From NCBI GenBank assembly GCA_937949945.1, contig CALFEQ010000200.1, forward strand, positions 17,529-81,528: a stretch of 64,000 bases of DNA. The letters run 5' to 3'. Each line of letters begins with the position of its first letter. The stretch's first letter is position 1. Origin of the DNA: an uncultured Myxococcales bacterium (GTDB lineage: Bacteria; Myxococcota_A; Polyangia; Polyangiales; Polyangiaceae). Of the stretch, positions 21,800-30,380 are shown piece after piece. The position numbers and the translations under genes were made by a program. Under the pieces are notes generated by a model that saw only the letters and a list, made by a program, of their open reading frames with translations, was not told the DNA's origin and did not search any database.

Positions 21800-22597
21800 T
21801 CAACGCGTCGTCGTGTACGCGGTGTACGTCCGGTCGAGCGGGATGCCGCCGCGATAGATGCGGATGTTCACCGACGGCCGTCCGTCGGTGAGCGCGCGGC
21901 GGATCTCCGCGAGCGTGTCCTCGTTCGCCGGCGCGCCGTCCACCGACGCGACGAGATCGCCCTCGCGGAAGTCCGCCTCGGCGAAGAGCGATCCCACGGG
22001 GACCTCGCCCAGCTTCAGCATCGGGCCGCCGAAGAGCTCCACCCGCTCGTACGAAGGCAGCACGTCGCGTGCGGCGCGCGCCGCTTCGGTGTCGAGCGCG
22101 AAGCGGTTCTTGCCGAGCGGGCGGGCGACGACGTCGAGCTTGTGACGCACGATGCGGAGCTTCACGGTGTCGCCCGGCGTCAAGACGACGTCGCCCTGTG
22201 CGGTCTCGAACGTGACGGCCTGCTCTCCGATGCGAGCGACCCGCATGCCACGGCCGACGAGCTCGCCCTCGTGATACGCGCGCGTCGACCACGTCCGCGT
22301 GTCGGCGATGATCGCCGCGGGCGGCGACGTCCCGTCGCCGAGCTCGATCCCGAAGAGCCGGTGCGGGCTCTCGGTGGCCACGTACTGGGAGACGTCGTCG
22401 ATCCGACCGTCGCGCGGCTCGAGGATCTCCTCGGGAGTGACCGGCGACGCGATCGGGTCGTCGGCCGTCCGCTCGCCGACGGCGTTGGTCTGCGAGCTCG
22501 TCTGCGCACGCTCCTCCACGCTGCAGCCCGTCAGCGCGGACATGCATCCGGCGAGGAGGACCGCGCTCCAACCGATTCGAAGCTCACCGATGCTCAT
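21800..22597 (-). CDS. GspC/PulC-like lipoprotein with PDZ domain
   Basis: A 265-aa lipoprotein with lipobox L-T-G-C near residue 25. An HR-like beta domain (residues about 70-170) with G-D-x-V-x-L-x-x-G is followed by a C-terminal PDZ domain (about 180-260) that ends in R-I-Y-R-G-G-I-P-L. The arrangement matches GspC, the inner-membrane clamp of type II secretion, but here a lipid anchor replaces the usual membrane helix. It ends 12 bp after the convergent 174-aa gene, and the SGNH hydrolase gene lies directly upstream on the same strand. Confidence 0.75.
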   Translation of the reverse strand: MSIGELRIGWSAVLLAGCMSALTGCSVEERAQTSSQTNAVGERTADDPIASPVTPEEILEPRDGRIDDVSQYVATESPHRLFGIELGDGTSPPAAIIADTRTWSTRAYHEGELVGRGMRVARIGEQAVTFETAQGDVVLTPGDTVKLRIVRHKLDVVARPLGKNRFALDTEAARAARDVLPSYERVELFGGPMLKLGEVPVGSLFAEADFREGDLVASVDGAPANEDTLAEIRRALTDGRPSVNIRIYRGGIPLDRTYTAYTTTR

Positions 22598-22621
22598 GGT
22601 CGTCTCTCCTCTTCCGTCGAC

Positions 22622-23554
22622 TCAGTCGAAGCAGCTCGCGTACGCCCCGTTGCCTTCCGGTCCCTTCGCCCATGCGAGACAGGCGATCTTCCGCTGACCG
22701 TCGATGTTCGGGTGGAAGCAGTCGACGCCGTTGATGTCCTCCGCGCCGAACCGGTACGTGCCGACCGACGTGTTCTCGTAACCTTCCGCGATCGAGCCCA
22801 CCCAGTCCGTGACGAACCCGACGCCGCGCGGGTTCCTCCCGTTCGCGTTCGTGGCGTACGCGTGGACCTCCTCCGCGATCACGTCGTTGTACTGGTCGAT
22901 GCGTGCGCCGATCTGCGCGCGACGCGCCGGATCGCTCTCGGCCGTGACGACGCGGCAGACGCCCGCGAGCGGCCAGACTCCCCAGTGGCACCAGAGGCTC
23001 TTGTCGTGACCGGCCTGGTAGAGCCCGTCGACGCGCGGCACGCTGAGGATCTGCACGACCGACTTCGGCGGCAGGCACGCGGCGAGCTGATCCATCCCGG
23101 CGCGAAGCGCGTTCCGCCAGGTGGTGACCGAGTAGAGGTTGGCCGCCGCGTCCGCGCTGTTCGATCGCGGGCGGTTGCAGACGTCGTTGCCGCCGAGAAG
23201 CACGCGCACGCGCGTGGGCTTCTTGTCCTGGGCGCAGATGCGCGCGGCCTGCGCGGCGAAGTTGTCGTTGCCGCCGACCAGCTCCGCGCCGCTGACGGAC
23301 TCCGGCTCCTGCGTGAAGCCCGGCTGCGTGGCCGCGTGACGCGAGGCCAAGGAGTTCACGCGAGCGTCGGTCCCCTGCACCCAGCTCAGGTCGGGGTGAT
23401 CGCCGGGCCAGCCGTTCGCGCCGAAGCCCTGCGAGATGCTGTCTCCCGCGTTCGCCTGCTTCGACGGCGGAGCCCACACGGTCGCCGTCGCGCTGTTCAC
23501 GAACAAAAAGCTCCCCATGGCGATCGCCGGGATCGCCCGTCGCACGAGCCGCAT
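22622..23554 (-). CDS. Secreted SGNH/GDSL hydrolase
   Basis: A 310-aa secreted esterase/lipase-like enzyme. A signal peptide (residues 1-24, Ala-x-Ala-type cleavage) is followed by the catalytic serine in A-G-D-S-I-S-Q-G-F. Block III L-G-G-N-D-V-C and the catalytic Asp/His in D-C-F-H-P-N come later. Several cysteines suggest disulfides and thus an extracellular or periplasmic location. It is 24 bp upstream of the GspC-like gene on the same strand and may be its co-transcribed partner. Substrate unknown. Confidence 0.88.
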   Translation of the reverse strand: MRLVRRAIPAIAMGSFLFVNSATATVWAPPSKQANAGDSISQGFGANGWPGDHPDLSWVQGTDARVNSLASRHAATQPGFTQEPESVSGAELVGGNDNFAAQAARICAQDKKPTRVRVLLGGNDVCNRPRSNSADAAANLYSVTTWRNALRAGMDQLAACLPPKSVVQILSVPRVDGLYQAGHDKSLWCHWGVWPLAGVCRVVTAESDPARRAQIGARIDQYNDVIAEEVHAYATNANGRNPRGVGFVTDWVGSIAEGYENTSVGTYRFGAEDINGVDCFHPNIDGQRKIACLAWAKGPEGNGAYASCFD

Positions 23555-23976
23555 TGCTCCTCCTCCGGCTTCCGTTCGTCCGGGTCGTCCTCGTCCCGAC
23601 CGACGGCGTCGAGCCGACGGCGCCGGACGACGACGCGCGACGAGTTTCTGCTCTCGAGCGGGTTTTCGCTCGGCACAGACGCGTCTCGATACGGGCGAAG
23701 ACGCAGTTTTGTGGCACCCATGCGCGCTTGTGCGCGCATGCGCGCGCGGCTCGGCACAGAGGCGCCGAAGCGCTCCCGCAGCAGCGCCGACATCGTGCCC
23801 GAAGCTCCCCGTCCTCGGCCCCGCGGCCTGCGTCGCGCACGCGGGTTAAATCGACGCTGCCCGCCGACATCAGGTAGGAGCACGCTTCACACGCACTCCA
23901 TGCGTACGCACGGCGCACGCGCGCGCTCGCGATCGACGACGCGTCTCGAGCACGCGACGAAGAGCGCGACGACGAT
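23555..23976. other. Intergenic region with perfect hairpin
   Basis: This is a 422-bp gap upstream of the SGNH gene and downstream of a convergent-side lipoprotein gene. It contains ATGCGCGC-TTGT-GCGCGCAT at 23720-23739, an 8-bp perfect inverted repeat with a tetraloop and no U-run. I see no gene and no clear promoter. Confidence 0.5.
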
Positions 23977-24771
23977 CTACGGGCCGACGGGCACGAGCTT
24001 GCACGTGCCCCCGTCGCACTCGGCGGCGACCGGCGCGCACGCCCCGCAGACGACGCCGCCGGGCGTGGGGCACTGCGAGACGAGCGCGCGATAGTCCGAC
24101 TCGTACTGTGCGGCGGCGCTCTTCGCGATCGCGATGTCGGGGCACCTGCACGGCGGGCAGACGTTGCCGGTGATCGCCACGACGCAGTCGTCCGACGTCG
24201 TGCAGCTCCGCGAGTACTTGCCCGCGTCGAGCGCGTCCGGCGTCCCGCCCGGCGGAGGAAGCGTGCATGACGTCTCCGTCCCCTCGGCCGCGACCACGAG
24301 CTCGCGCGGCGGAAGCCCGGTGCGGTTCTCACCGACGACCGCGACGACGTACTTGCCGGCCGCGAGCGGCGGGAGCGTGCACGTCGCTTCGGGGATCAAG
24401 CACACGGGAGGGCACACGTCCGCGCTCGGGCAGTGCCTCGCGGACATGGAGAGCGTGATCTTCGACCCGTCGACGACGACCTGGCACTCCTCGACGGTCG
24501 TCTGGCAGGAGAGGCATCCGTCCGTCGCATCCACCTCCACGGTGATCGGAACGCCCGGGCGCGCCGTGCCCGGCACGCACGCGCGGCTGCCGTCCACGGA
24601 GACGGTCGTGCAGTTGCCGCCGGACGAGGCGCCGCTCGAGCCTCCGGAGGACGTGCCCGACGAACCGCTGCTGCTGCCGCCGCTGCTGCTCGCCCCTTGG
24701 GTCGACGGGTCGATGCTGCCACCGCAAGCCGCGAACACGAAGACGACGAAGGGCGCCCACCCGATGCGCAT
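23977..24771 (-). CDS. Cysteine-rich lipoprotein with Ser/Gly spacer
   Basis: A 264-aa lipoprotein. The lipobox A-A-C-G is followed by a long Ser/Gly spacer, the usual myxobacterial tether. The exposed part has twelve or more cysteines in three groups, including C-P-P-C-R-C-P, suggesting disulfide-bonded or metal-binding modules. The start at 24771 puts the signal peptide at the very N-terminus; a longer in-frame reading adds a non-signal leader. No enzyme motif is seen. Confidence 0.75.
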   Translation of the reverse strand: MRIGWAPFVVFVFAACGGSIDPSTQGASSSGGSSSGSSGTSSGGSSGASSGGNCTTVSVDGSRACVPGTARPGVPITVEVDATDGCLSCQTTVEECQVVVDGSKITLSMSARHCPSADVCPPVCLIPEATCTLPPLAAGKYVVAVVGENRTGLPPRELVVAAEGTETSCTLPPPGGTPDALDAGKYSRSCTTSDDCVVAITGNVCPPCRCPDIAIAKSAAAQYESDYRALVSQCPTPGGVVCGACAPVAAECDGGTCKLVPVGP

Positions 24772-24899
24772 ACCGCCATTGAAGCCCCTTCGCGTCGAGC
24801 GCGTCCAGCCCACCGCGCCGAAGCATCCCGACGGCGGAGCCGTCGAATGCGCGCGCGAGGGGCGCGACAACCACGGGCGTTCGGGCTAGGTTGCGGGTC

Positions 24900-25601
24900 G
24901 TGGCAAACGAGGTCTGCTCTTACACGCTGGAAGGGAACATCGCGGTCGTCCGGATGGACGACGGCAAGGCCAACGCGCTCTCCGAGGCGATGATCGACGG
25001 GCTCCTCGACGCGCTCGCGCGCGCCGAGAAGGAGGCGAGCGCGATGGTGCTCGTCGGGAGGCCCGATCGCTTCTGCGCCGGCTTCGACCTGCGCGTCATG
25101 ATGAGCAGCCCGGAGGCCGCCAAGGCGCTCCTCTCGCGAGGAGCGGATCTCCTCATGAAGCTCTACGGCGCTCCCCTCCCCCTCGTGATCGCGTGCACCG
25201 GGCACGCCGTCGCGGGCGGCGCGCTGGTCGTGCTGACCGGCGACGTGCGCATCGGCGCCGAGGGTCCGTACCGCATCGGGCTCAACGAGGTCTCGATCGG
25301 TCTTCCGGTCCCGATGCTCGCGATGGAGCTCGCGCGCGACCGCCTCTCCCCCACGGAGCTCACGAACGCGACGCTGGCGGCTCGCATCTACACGCCGGAG
25401 GAGGCGGTGCGTGCGGGATACCTCGACGCGGTCGTCCCCGCCGACGCCGTCCTCGCGCGCGCGAAGGAGGAGGCGACGAAGCTCGCCGGCCTCGCACGCA
25501 AGGCGTACGAGCAGACGAAGACGCGCCTGCGCGGCAAGACGATCGCGTACGTCCGCGCCGGGCTCGAACAGGACGTGAAGAGCCTCATGCTCGGCACCTG
25601 A
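24900..25601 (+). CDS. Enoyl-CoA hydratase/isomerase (crotonase) family protein
   Basis: A 233-aa crotonase-fold protein acting on acyl-CoA thioesters. The oxyanion-hole strands are seen as R-F-C-A-G-F-D and H-A-V-A-G-G-A, and the N-terminal V-V-R-M-D-D-G-K-A-N-A-L is typical. The catalytic acidic pair of hydratases is not obvious, so an isomerase or other activity is possible. GTG at 24900 is preferred to the TTG three codons earlier. It stands alone on its strand, 52 bp before convergent rnhB. Confidence 0.88.
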   Translation: MANEVCSYTLEGNIAVVRMDDGKANALSEAMIDGLLDALARAEKEASAMVLVGRPDRFCAGFDLRVMMSSPEAAKALLSRGADLLMKLYGAPLPLVIACTGHAVAGGALVVLTGDVRIGAEGPYRIGLNEVSIGLPVPMLAMELARDRLSPTELTNATLAARIYTPEEAVRAGYLDAVVPADAVLARAKEEATKLAGLARKAYEQTKTRLRGKTIAYVRAGLEQDVKSLMLGT

Positions 25602-25653
25602 TCGAAGGCCGGCCCGTGCAGGGCTGCCCGCCCATCGTCGCGCCGGATGCGCG

Positions 25654-26499
25654 CTAGCACGCCGGCGGATCGAGGAGCTCGCTCGCCAGCGGCTCCGCAT
25701 GGAGCGGCGGAAGGCCGAGCGCGGCGCGGACGGGGCCGAAGGAACGCCGGTGCGCGGAGCACGCGCCGAGGCGCTCGAGGGCCGCGAGGTGCTCCTTCAC
25801 CGGGTAGCCCTTGTGGCGCGCGAAGCCGTAGCCGGGATACAGGGCGTCGAGCTCCGTCATGAGCGCGTCGCGGGTCGTCTTGGCGAGGATCGACGCGGCG
25901 GCGATCGACAGGCTGCGCGCGTCGCCCTTCACGATGCGCTCCTGCGGGATCGCGACGTCCTTCAGGCGGCGCGCGTCGATGAGCAGGTGCTGCGGCGCGA
26001 TCGGAAGCCCCATGACGGCGCGCTTCATCGCGAGCAGTCCCGCCCAGTAGATGTTGAGCGTGTCGATCTCCTCGACGGAGGCCCAGCCGACGGCCCACGC
26101 CGCCGCGGCGGACTTGATCTCCTCCGCGAGGCGCTCGCGCTCCTTGGCGTCGAGCTTCTTCGAGTCGTCGACGTCCGCGATGCGCGTCCCCGGATGGAGG
26201 ATCACCGCGGCCGCGCAGACCGGCCCCGCGAGCGGGCTCATCCCTGCCTCGTCCACACCGGCGACCCGCATCGTGCCAGCGGACCAGAGCCCTTGCTCGA
26301 ACACGAGCATCTTCCGCAGGCGCTGACCTTCCGATCTGCGCGCGCGCCTGCGCTTCTCGATGGCCTCGAGGATCGCCTTCGCGCCCGGCCGCGGATCGGC
26401 GCGGAGCCGCCGTTCGAGAGCCCGCGGCAGAGGCCTGCCCTGCTCGACGTGACGCGCGCGGATGTCCGCGAGGCACAAACGAGGCTCGACCGTCGGCAC
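25654..26499 (-). CDS. rnhB: Ribonuclease HII with N-terminal extension
   Basis: RNase HII, 281 aa, which removes ribonucleotides and RNA from DNA hybrids. The catalytic D-E-D-D set is recognisable in A-G-V-D-E-A-G, L-L-I-D-A-R and the G-D-A-R-S-L-S-I-A-A-A-S segment. A basic extension of about 80 residues precedes the core (R-R-R-A-R-R, alpha-helical). The GTG at 26499 is chosen because sequence further upstream to 26580 is compositionally unlike the rest. No ribosome binding site supports either start strongly. Confidence 0.93.
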   Translation of the reverse strand: MPTVEPRLCLADIRARHVEQGRPLPRALERRLRADPRPGAKAILEAIEKRRRARRSEGQRLRKMLVFEQGLWSAGTMRVAGVDEAGMSPLAGPVCAAAVILHPGTRIADVDDSKKLDAKERERLAEEIKSAAAAWAVGWASVEEIDTLNIYWAGLLAMKRAVMGLPIAPQHLLIDARRLKDVAIPQERIVKGDARSLSIAAASILAKTTRDALMTELDALYPGYGFARHKGYPVKEHLAALERLGACSAHRRSFGPVRAALGLPPLHAEPLASELLDPPAC

Positions 26500-26625
26500 G
26501 TACGGGCGACTAGAGCCGTGTGCTCCTGGGGTCAATGCCTGCGCCTGCACGTCCCGGTGCAGGAGCAACGTCCACGCCACGCCACTCGATGCGAAGGTCG
26601 CCCCTCGGCGGACGGGCTCGAAGCC

Positions 26626-26653
26626 TTGACTGATTTTGATGAGTATCTAAATA
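26626..26653 (+). promoter_or_regulatory. Candidate sigma-70 promoter
   Basis: TTGACT at 26626 and TAAATA at 26648, separated by 16 bp, sit in a short A/T-rich island in an otherwise very GC-rich region. The ATG of the hydrolase gene lies only 12 bases after the -10, so the transcript would have almost no leader. Confidence 0.45.
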
Positions 26654-26665
26654 GGCCGACATCGA

Positions 26666-28174
26666 ATGAGAGCGGCCGCCCTCCTCTTCTTCTCCGCCGT
26701 CTTCCTCGTCGCATGCGGCGGGAGCCCGAAGACCGACGGTGCGCCGGCGACGAGGACGACGATGACCCCGAAGCGCGCTGCCGCAGGAGAGCTGACGACG
26801 TACAAGGGCGGCGAGGCCATCGGCAAAGAGCGCTGGACGGACGACGGCGAGCGCCTCACGAGCACGCTCGAGCTCTCGGGCGCGACGGCGACGGTGACGA
26901 TCGATCGCCCCGCACGGCGCGTGCGCGTCGAGTCCGGAGGCACGAGCATCGAGCGCGACGTCGCCGAAGGCATGGTCGCCCTCGAGAACGGAAGCTGGCA
27001 GGCCTACGCGGTCGCGGCCGAGTCGTTCGCGCACGCGTCCACGCCCACGCCGGTGAAGGTCCTCGTCCCGGGGCAAGGCGCCGTCGTCGACGGCACGATC
27101 CGCGTGACGCCCGCCGCAGGCGGCGCCGGGCGCGTGGTCACCGTCGAGATCGGCCCGCTCGCGGTCACGGCGGAGATCGACGCTCGAGGCCGGGTCGTTC
27201 GCGCAACGGTGCCGGCGCAGGACGTCGAAGCGCAGCTCGCGACCGATCCGCCGCCGCCGAAGAAGGCCGCGCCCGAGCCGCCGGACTTCGTCGTCGAGGA
27301 AGCGGTCGAGGTCACCGCACACGACGGCGTGGCGTTGCGCGGCTCGCTCTGGGTACCGCGCGACGCGCGCGGCCCCGTGCCCGCCGCGCTCGTCATCGCA
27401 GGCTCCGGCCCCACCGACCGCGACGGGAACGGCAAGCTCGGGCTCCGCACGGACGCGTATCGCATGCTCGCCGAGGAGCTCGCGAAGAGAGGCATCGCGA
27501 CGCTCCGCTACGACAAACGCGGCGTCGGCGCGAGCTCGCGGCCCGCCGATCCTGCCGCCGCCACCATCGACGATTTCGTCTCCGACGCCGCCTCCATGCT
27601 CGGACGCCTCCGCGATCCCGCCCGCTTCTCGAAGGTGTCCGTCGTCGGCCACTCCGAGGGAGGCCTCGTCGCTCTGCTCCTCGCGCGCAAGGTCCCCGTC
27701 GACGCGCTCGTCCTCGTCGGGACGGCGGGGCGTCCGCTCCGCGCCGTGCTCCGCGAGCAGCTCTCCACGAAGGTGGACGCCGCCACGATGGCCGAGGTCG
27801 ATCGCATCCTCGCGGACATCTCGGCGGGTCGGCCCGTCGAGCGCGTCCCGCCCGCCCTCGCCCCCCTCTTCTCTCCGACCGTGGCGACCTTCCTCCGCAG
27901 CGTGATCGACGTCGACCCCGCGCCGATCCTCCGCGGGCTCTCCGTGAAGACGACGGTCGTCCAAGGCGAGACGGACGCCCAGATCGGCGTCGCGGACGCG
28001 AACCTCCTCGGAAAGGCGCGCCCCGGCGTCGAGGTCGCGATCCTGCCTCGCGTCAATCACGTGCTGAAGGAAGAGGCGTCGATCGAGCTACCGCAAGCGA
28101 GCTACACGGATCCGAGCAGGCCGATCGCGCGAGCTGCCGTCGACGCGATCGCGCGCGGGATCGTGGGCCGGTAG
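26666..28174 (+). CDS. Alpha/beta-hydrolase lipoprotein
   Basis: A 502-aa lipoprotein (lipobox L-V-A-C near residue 17). The N-terminal 200 residues form a beta-rich domain of unknown role. The C-terminal half is an alpha/beta hydrolase with G-S-G-P-T-D near residue 250, Y-D-K-R-G-V-G and the nucleophile elbow G-H-S-E-G-G (Ser about 330). The terminal His is in R-V-N-H-V. The family includes secreted esterases and peptidases. It is followed 85 bp later by the LEA-like gene on the same strand. Confidence 0.88.
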   Translation: MRAAALLFFSAVFLVACGGSPKTDGAPATRTTMTPKRAAAGELTTYKGGEAIGKERWTDDGERLTSTLELSGATATVTIDRPARRVRVESGGTSIERDVAEGMVALENGSWQAYAVAAESFAHASTPTPVKVLVPGQGAVVDGTIRVTPAAGGAGRVVTVEIGPLAVTAEIDARGRVVRATVPAQDVEAQLATDPPPPKKAAPEPPDFVVEEAVEVTAHDGVALRGSLWVPRDARGPVPAALVIAGSGPTDRDGNGKLGLRTDAYRMLAEELAKRGIATLRYDKRGVGASSRPADPAAATIDDFVSDAASMLGRLRDPARFSKVSVVGHSEGGLVALLLARKVPVDALVLVGTAGRPLRAVLREQLSTKVDAATMAEVDRILADISAGRPVERVPPALAPLFSPTVATFLRSVIDVDPAPILRGLSVKTTVVQGETDAQIGVADANLLGKARPGVEVAILPRVNHVLKEEASIELPQASYTDPSRPIARAAVDAIARGIVGR

Positions 28175-28259
28175 CCGAGCCGTGCGCGCGTGCGCGCGGC
28201 CGTTCGGGCGGCGCACGGTCGCGGTCGCGAGCACCGCTCTGCTCCGATATGCTCGCGAC

Positions 28260-28772
28260 GTGAAAGGCCGAACCCTCTTCGCTGCAGCGCTCGCCTCCGC
28301 TCTCGTCGCGTCCTCCTGCAAGAAGCCCGATCCTCCGCAGGTGACCCCGAAGGAGGCGCGCGTCGTGGCGATCGGCACGCAAGGCATCGACGTCCTCCTG
28401 AAGGTCGAGGCGACGAACCCGAACGGCATCACCCTCACCGTGCAGTCGTTCACGGGGAAGGCGAAGCTCGACGGCCGATGGGACATGGGCACCGTCACGG
28501 TCTCGAAGCCGGTCGTCTTGCCGCCACGCACGCCGACGATGATCGACGTCCCGATGACGCTGCCGTGGACCGACATGACGACGCTCGCGCAGGTCGCCGC
28601 TTCGCAGCAGCCGGTGCCCTACGTGGTCGAGGGCACGGCGAAGATCGGCGGCGAGAAGCTGAACGTGGACGTCCCGTTCACGATCCCCGGCACGATCACG
28701 CGCGAGCAGCTCATCGGCGCCGCGCTCAACTCGCTTCCGGCGATCCCCGGCCTCGTGGGCCGGCCGAAATGA
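28260..28772 (+). CDS. LEA type 2-like lipoprotein
   Basis: A 170-aa lipoprotein. The GTG at 28260 puts the lipobox S-S-C-K close to residue 22. The rest is one beta-sandwich of the LEA_2/WHy family, visible in the alternation of hydrophobic strands and the N-P-N-G-I-T segment. Such domains are tied to desiccation tolerance or envelope stability, but no direct function is known in bacteria. The last 47 bases overlap the minus-strand ORF at 28726. Confidence 0.78.
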   Translation: MKGRTLFAAALASALVASSCKKPDPPQVTPKEARVVAIGTQGIDVLLKVEATNPNGITLTVQSFTGKAKLDGRWDMGTVTVSKPVVLPPRTPTMIDVPMTLPWTDMTTLAQVAASQQPVPYVVEGTAKIGGEKLNVDVPFTIPGTITREQLIGAALNSLPAIPGLVGRPK

Positions 28773-28911
28773 AGGCGACGCGCGAGAGCGCACGCGCGTG
28801 ACGCGGCGCGACGGTGAAGACCGGATCGCGCGGGATACCGCAGTAAGGACACGAACGCTCGGAAGCGCGGATGTGCCGCGCACAGCCACGACACGGAACG
28901 AGGTCGGTCAT
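28726..28911 (-). CDS. Small zinc-ribbon protein
   Basis: A 61-aa ORF with a CxxC...CxxC ribbon (P-C-R-G-C near residue 6, C-P-Y-C-G near residue 21). Such N-terminal ribbons occur in many myxobacterial proteins. A tail rich in Arg/Ala/Gly follows. Its end overlaps the LEA-like gene by 47 bases on the opposite strand, so it is a short, plausible but unconfirmed gene. Confidence 0.45.
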   Translation of the reverse strand: MTDLVPCRGCARHIRASERSCPYCGIPRDPVFTVAPRHARALSRVAFISAGPRGRGSPEAS

Positions 28912-28995
28912 CGGCCCGAGGGTGTCACGAATCGGCGGCCATGAGGAGGCCGACGCGAGAGTCGAACACGCACCGCGTCTGCTAACCTCAGGCAT

Positions 28996-30357
28996 GTGTC
29001 GCGTGTCCCGACACTCCTGGCGATCGCGGGCCTCCTCGGCGCCGTCGCGTGCAACGCCATCACCGGCGCCACGGACCTCGTCGAAGGAACGCAGGTAGAC
29101 GCGTCCGCCGCTCCACCCTCGACGCCGGATGGTGGGGCGGGACCCGGGGACGCGGGCAGCCCTGCCGACGCGCCTGTCGAAGCGACTCCTCCCGTCCTGT
29201 CGGGCTTCGCGTGGCGCCGCCCGATCTCCCTCACCTCGGACGCGCCGGCGACCACTTCGGGGCGCGCGGTCCTCGTCGTCATCCCTTCGAGCTTCGACTA
29301 CACCCATACGAAGCCCGGTGGCGACGATCTGCGCTTCCGCAGCCCCGCAGATCCGGAGGTCGATCTGCCGTACTGGATCGAGAAGTGGAACCCCGAAGGC
29401 GAGAGCTTCGTCTGGATCCGCCCGCAGGTCGTTCCCTCCGGATCGAGCGTCGTCTTCGCCTACTACGGCAACGAGAACGCCGCTCCGCAGTCGAGCTTCG
29501 AGAGCACGTTCCCGAACGCCATCGTCACCGCAGGGGACGGCAACGGCAGCTTCACGGCCAGCGAGGACATCGTGGCGGATTGGTTCGAGCTCCGCGCCGG
29601 AGACACGCTCACCCTCGCGCCACGAACCCCGCTGAAGATCACTGCCGAGCGCATCATCATCGCGGGCGTCATCGAAGGCACCGGGCGCGGCTACTCCGGC
29701 GGTCCCGCCCCGCACATGGACGGCTCGGGGCCAGGCGCGGGCCGCACCGCAGGCATGGCACACGGCGGCGGCGGCGGCGGCTACGGAGGCGCGGGCGGCC
29801 GCGGTGGCTCCGACAGGGAAGGCGCCGGCGGCCCCGGCGGCGAGGTCGTCGGCACGTCGAGCGAGGACGACATCGCGATGGGCTCGGGCGGGGCGTCGGC
29901 CCTGAGGCCCGGCGGCGACGGCGGTGGAGCGATCTCGCTCTTCGGCTGGCGGACGACCGTGACCGGAGCCATCCGCATGAACGGCGTCGACGGCCAAGGC
30001 GGAACGGGACAGAACCCGGGCGGTGGTGCGGGCGGCGGCATCTTCATCGCCTCGAGCTTCCTCGAGCTCGCCGGGGCGACGCTCGAAGCGAAGGGCGGCG
30101 CCGGCGGTCCTTGCACGAACTCCGCAGCGGACGGCGGAGGTGGAGGAGGAGGCGGGCGGATCAAGCTCCGACGCCGAGCGAACGGCGCCTACAGCGCCCC
30201 GGCCTCGGTCGCGGTCGACGGAGGAGCGCGCGGCGCAGGCTCGAGCACCACCGCGCCTGGATTCCCGGGGTCCCCCGGTACGGTCGACGTGAAGGAGAGC
30301 TCCACCGCCGCGAAGGGCGTCGAGACCTCCCTCGGCCCCGAAGAGCCTGCGGGCTGA
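28996..30357 (+). CDS. DUF2341-containing Gly-rich lipoprotein
   Basis: A 453-aa lipoprotein. The lipobox A-V-A-C appears near residue 19 and a Pro/Asp/Gly tether follows. A DUF2341-like beta domain (residues about 70-165) begins W-R-R-P-I-S-L and carries Y-Y-G-N-E near its end. The remainder is extremely Gly-rich (runs of four to eight Gly) with repeated G-G-x-G-G units and short strands, resembling a right-handed beta-helix or surface filament. Starts at GTG. Confidence 0.78.
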   Translation: MSRVPTLLAIAGLLGAVACNAITGATDLVEGTQVDASAAPPSTPDGGAGPGDAGSPADAPVEATPPVLSGFAWRRPISLTSDAPATTSGRAVLVVIPSSFDYTHTKPGGDDLRFRSPADPEVDLPYWIEKWNPEGESFVWIRPQVVPSGSSVVFAYYGNENAAPQSSFESTFPNAIVTAGDGNGSFTASEDIVADWFELRAGDTLTLAPRTPLKITAERIIIAGVIEGTGRGYSGGPAPHMDGSGPGAGRTAGMAHGGGGGGYGGAGGRGGSDREGAGGPGGEVVGTSSEDDIAMGSGGASALRPGGDGGGAISLFGWRTTVTGAIRMNGVDGQGGTGQNPGGGAGGGIFIASSFLELAGATLEAKGGAGGPCTNSAADGGGGGGGGRIKLRRRANGAYSAPASVAVDGGARGAGSSTTAPGFPGSPGTVDVKESSTAAKGVETSLGPEEPAG

Positions 30358-30380
30358 CGCGACGGATGCTCCCGCGCGCA

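Noticed and set aside
23720..23739. Rho-independent terminator
   Set aside because: The perfect hairpin has no following T-run and lies upstream, not downstream, of the SGNH gene.
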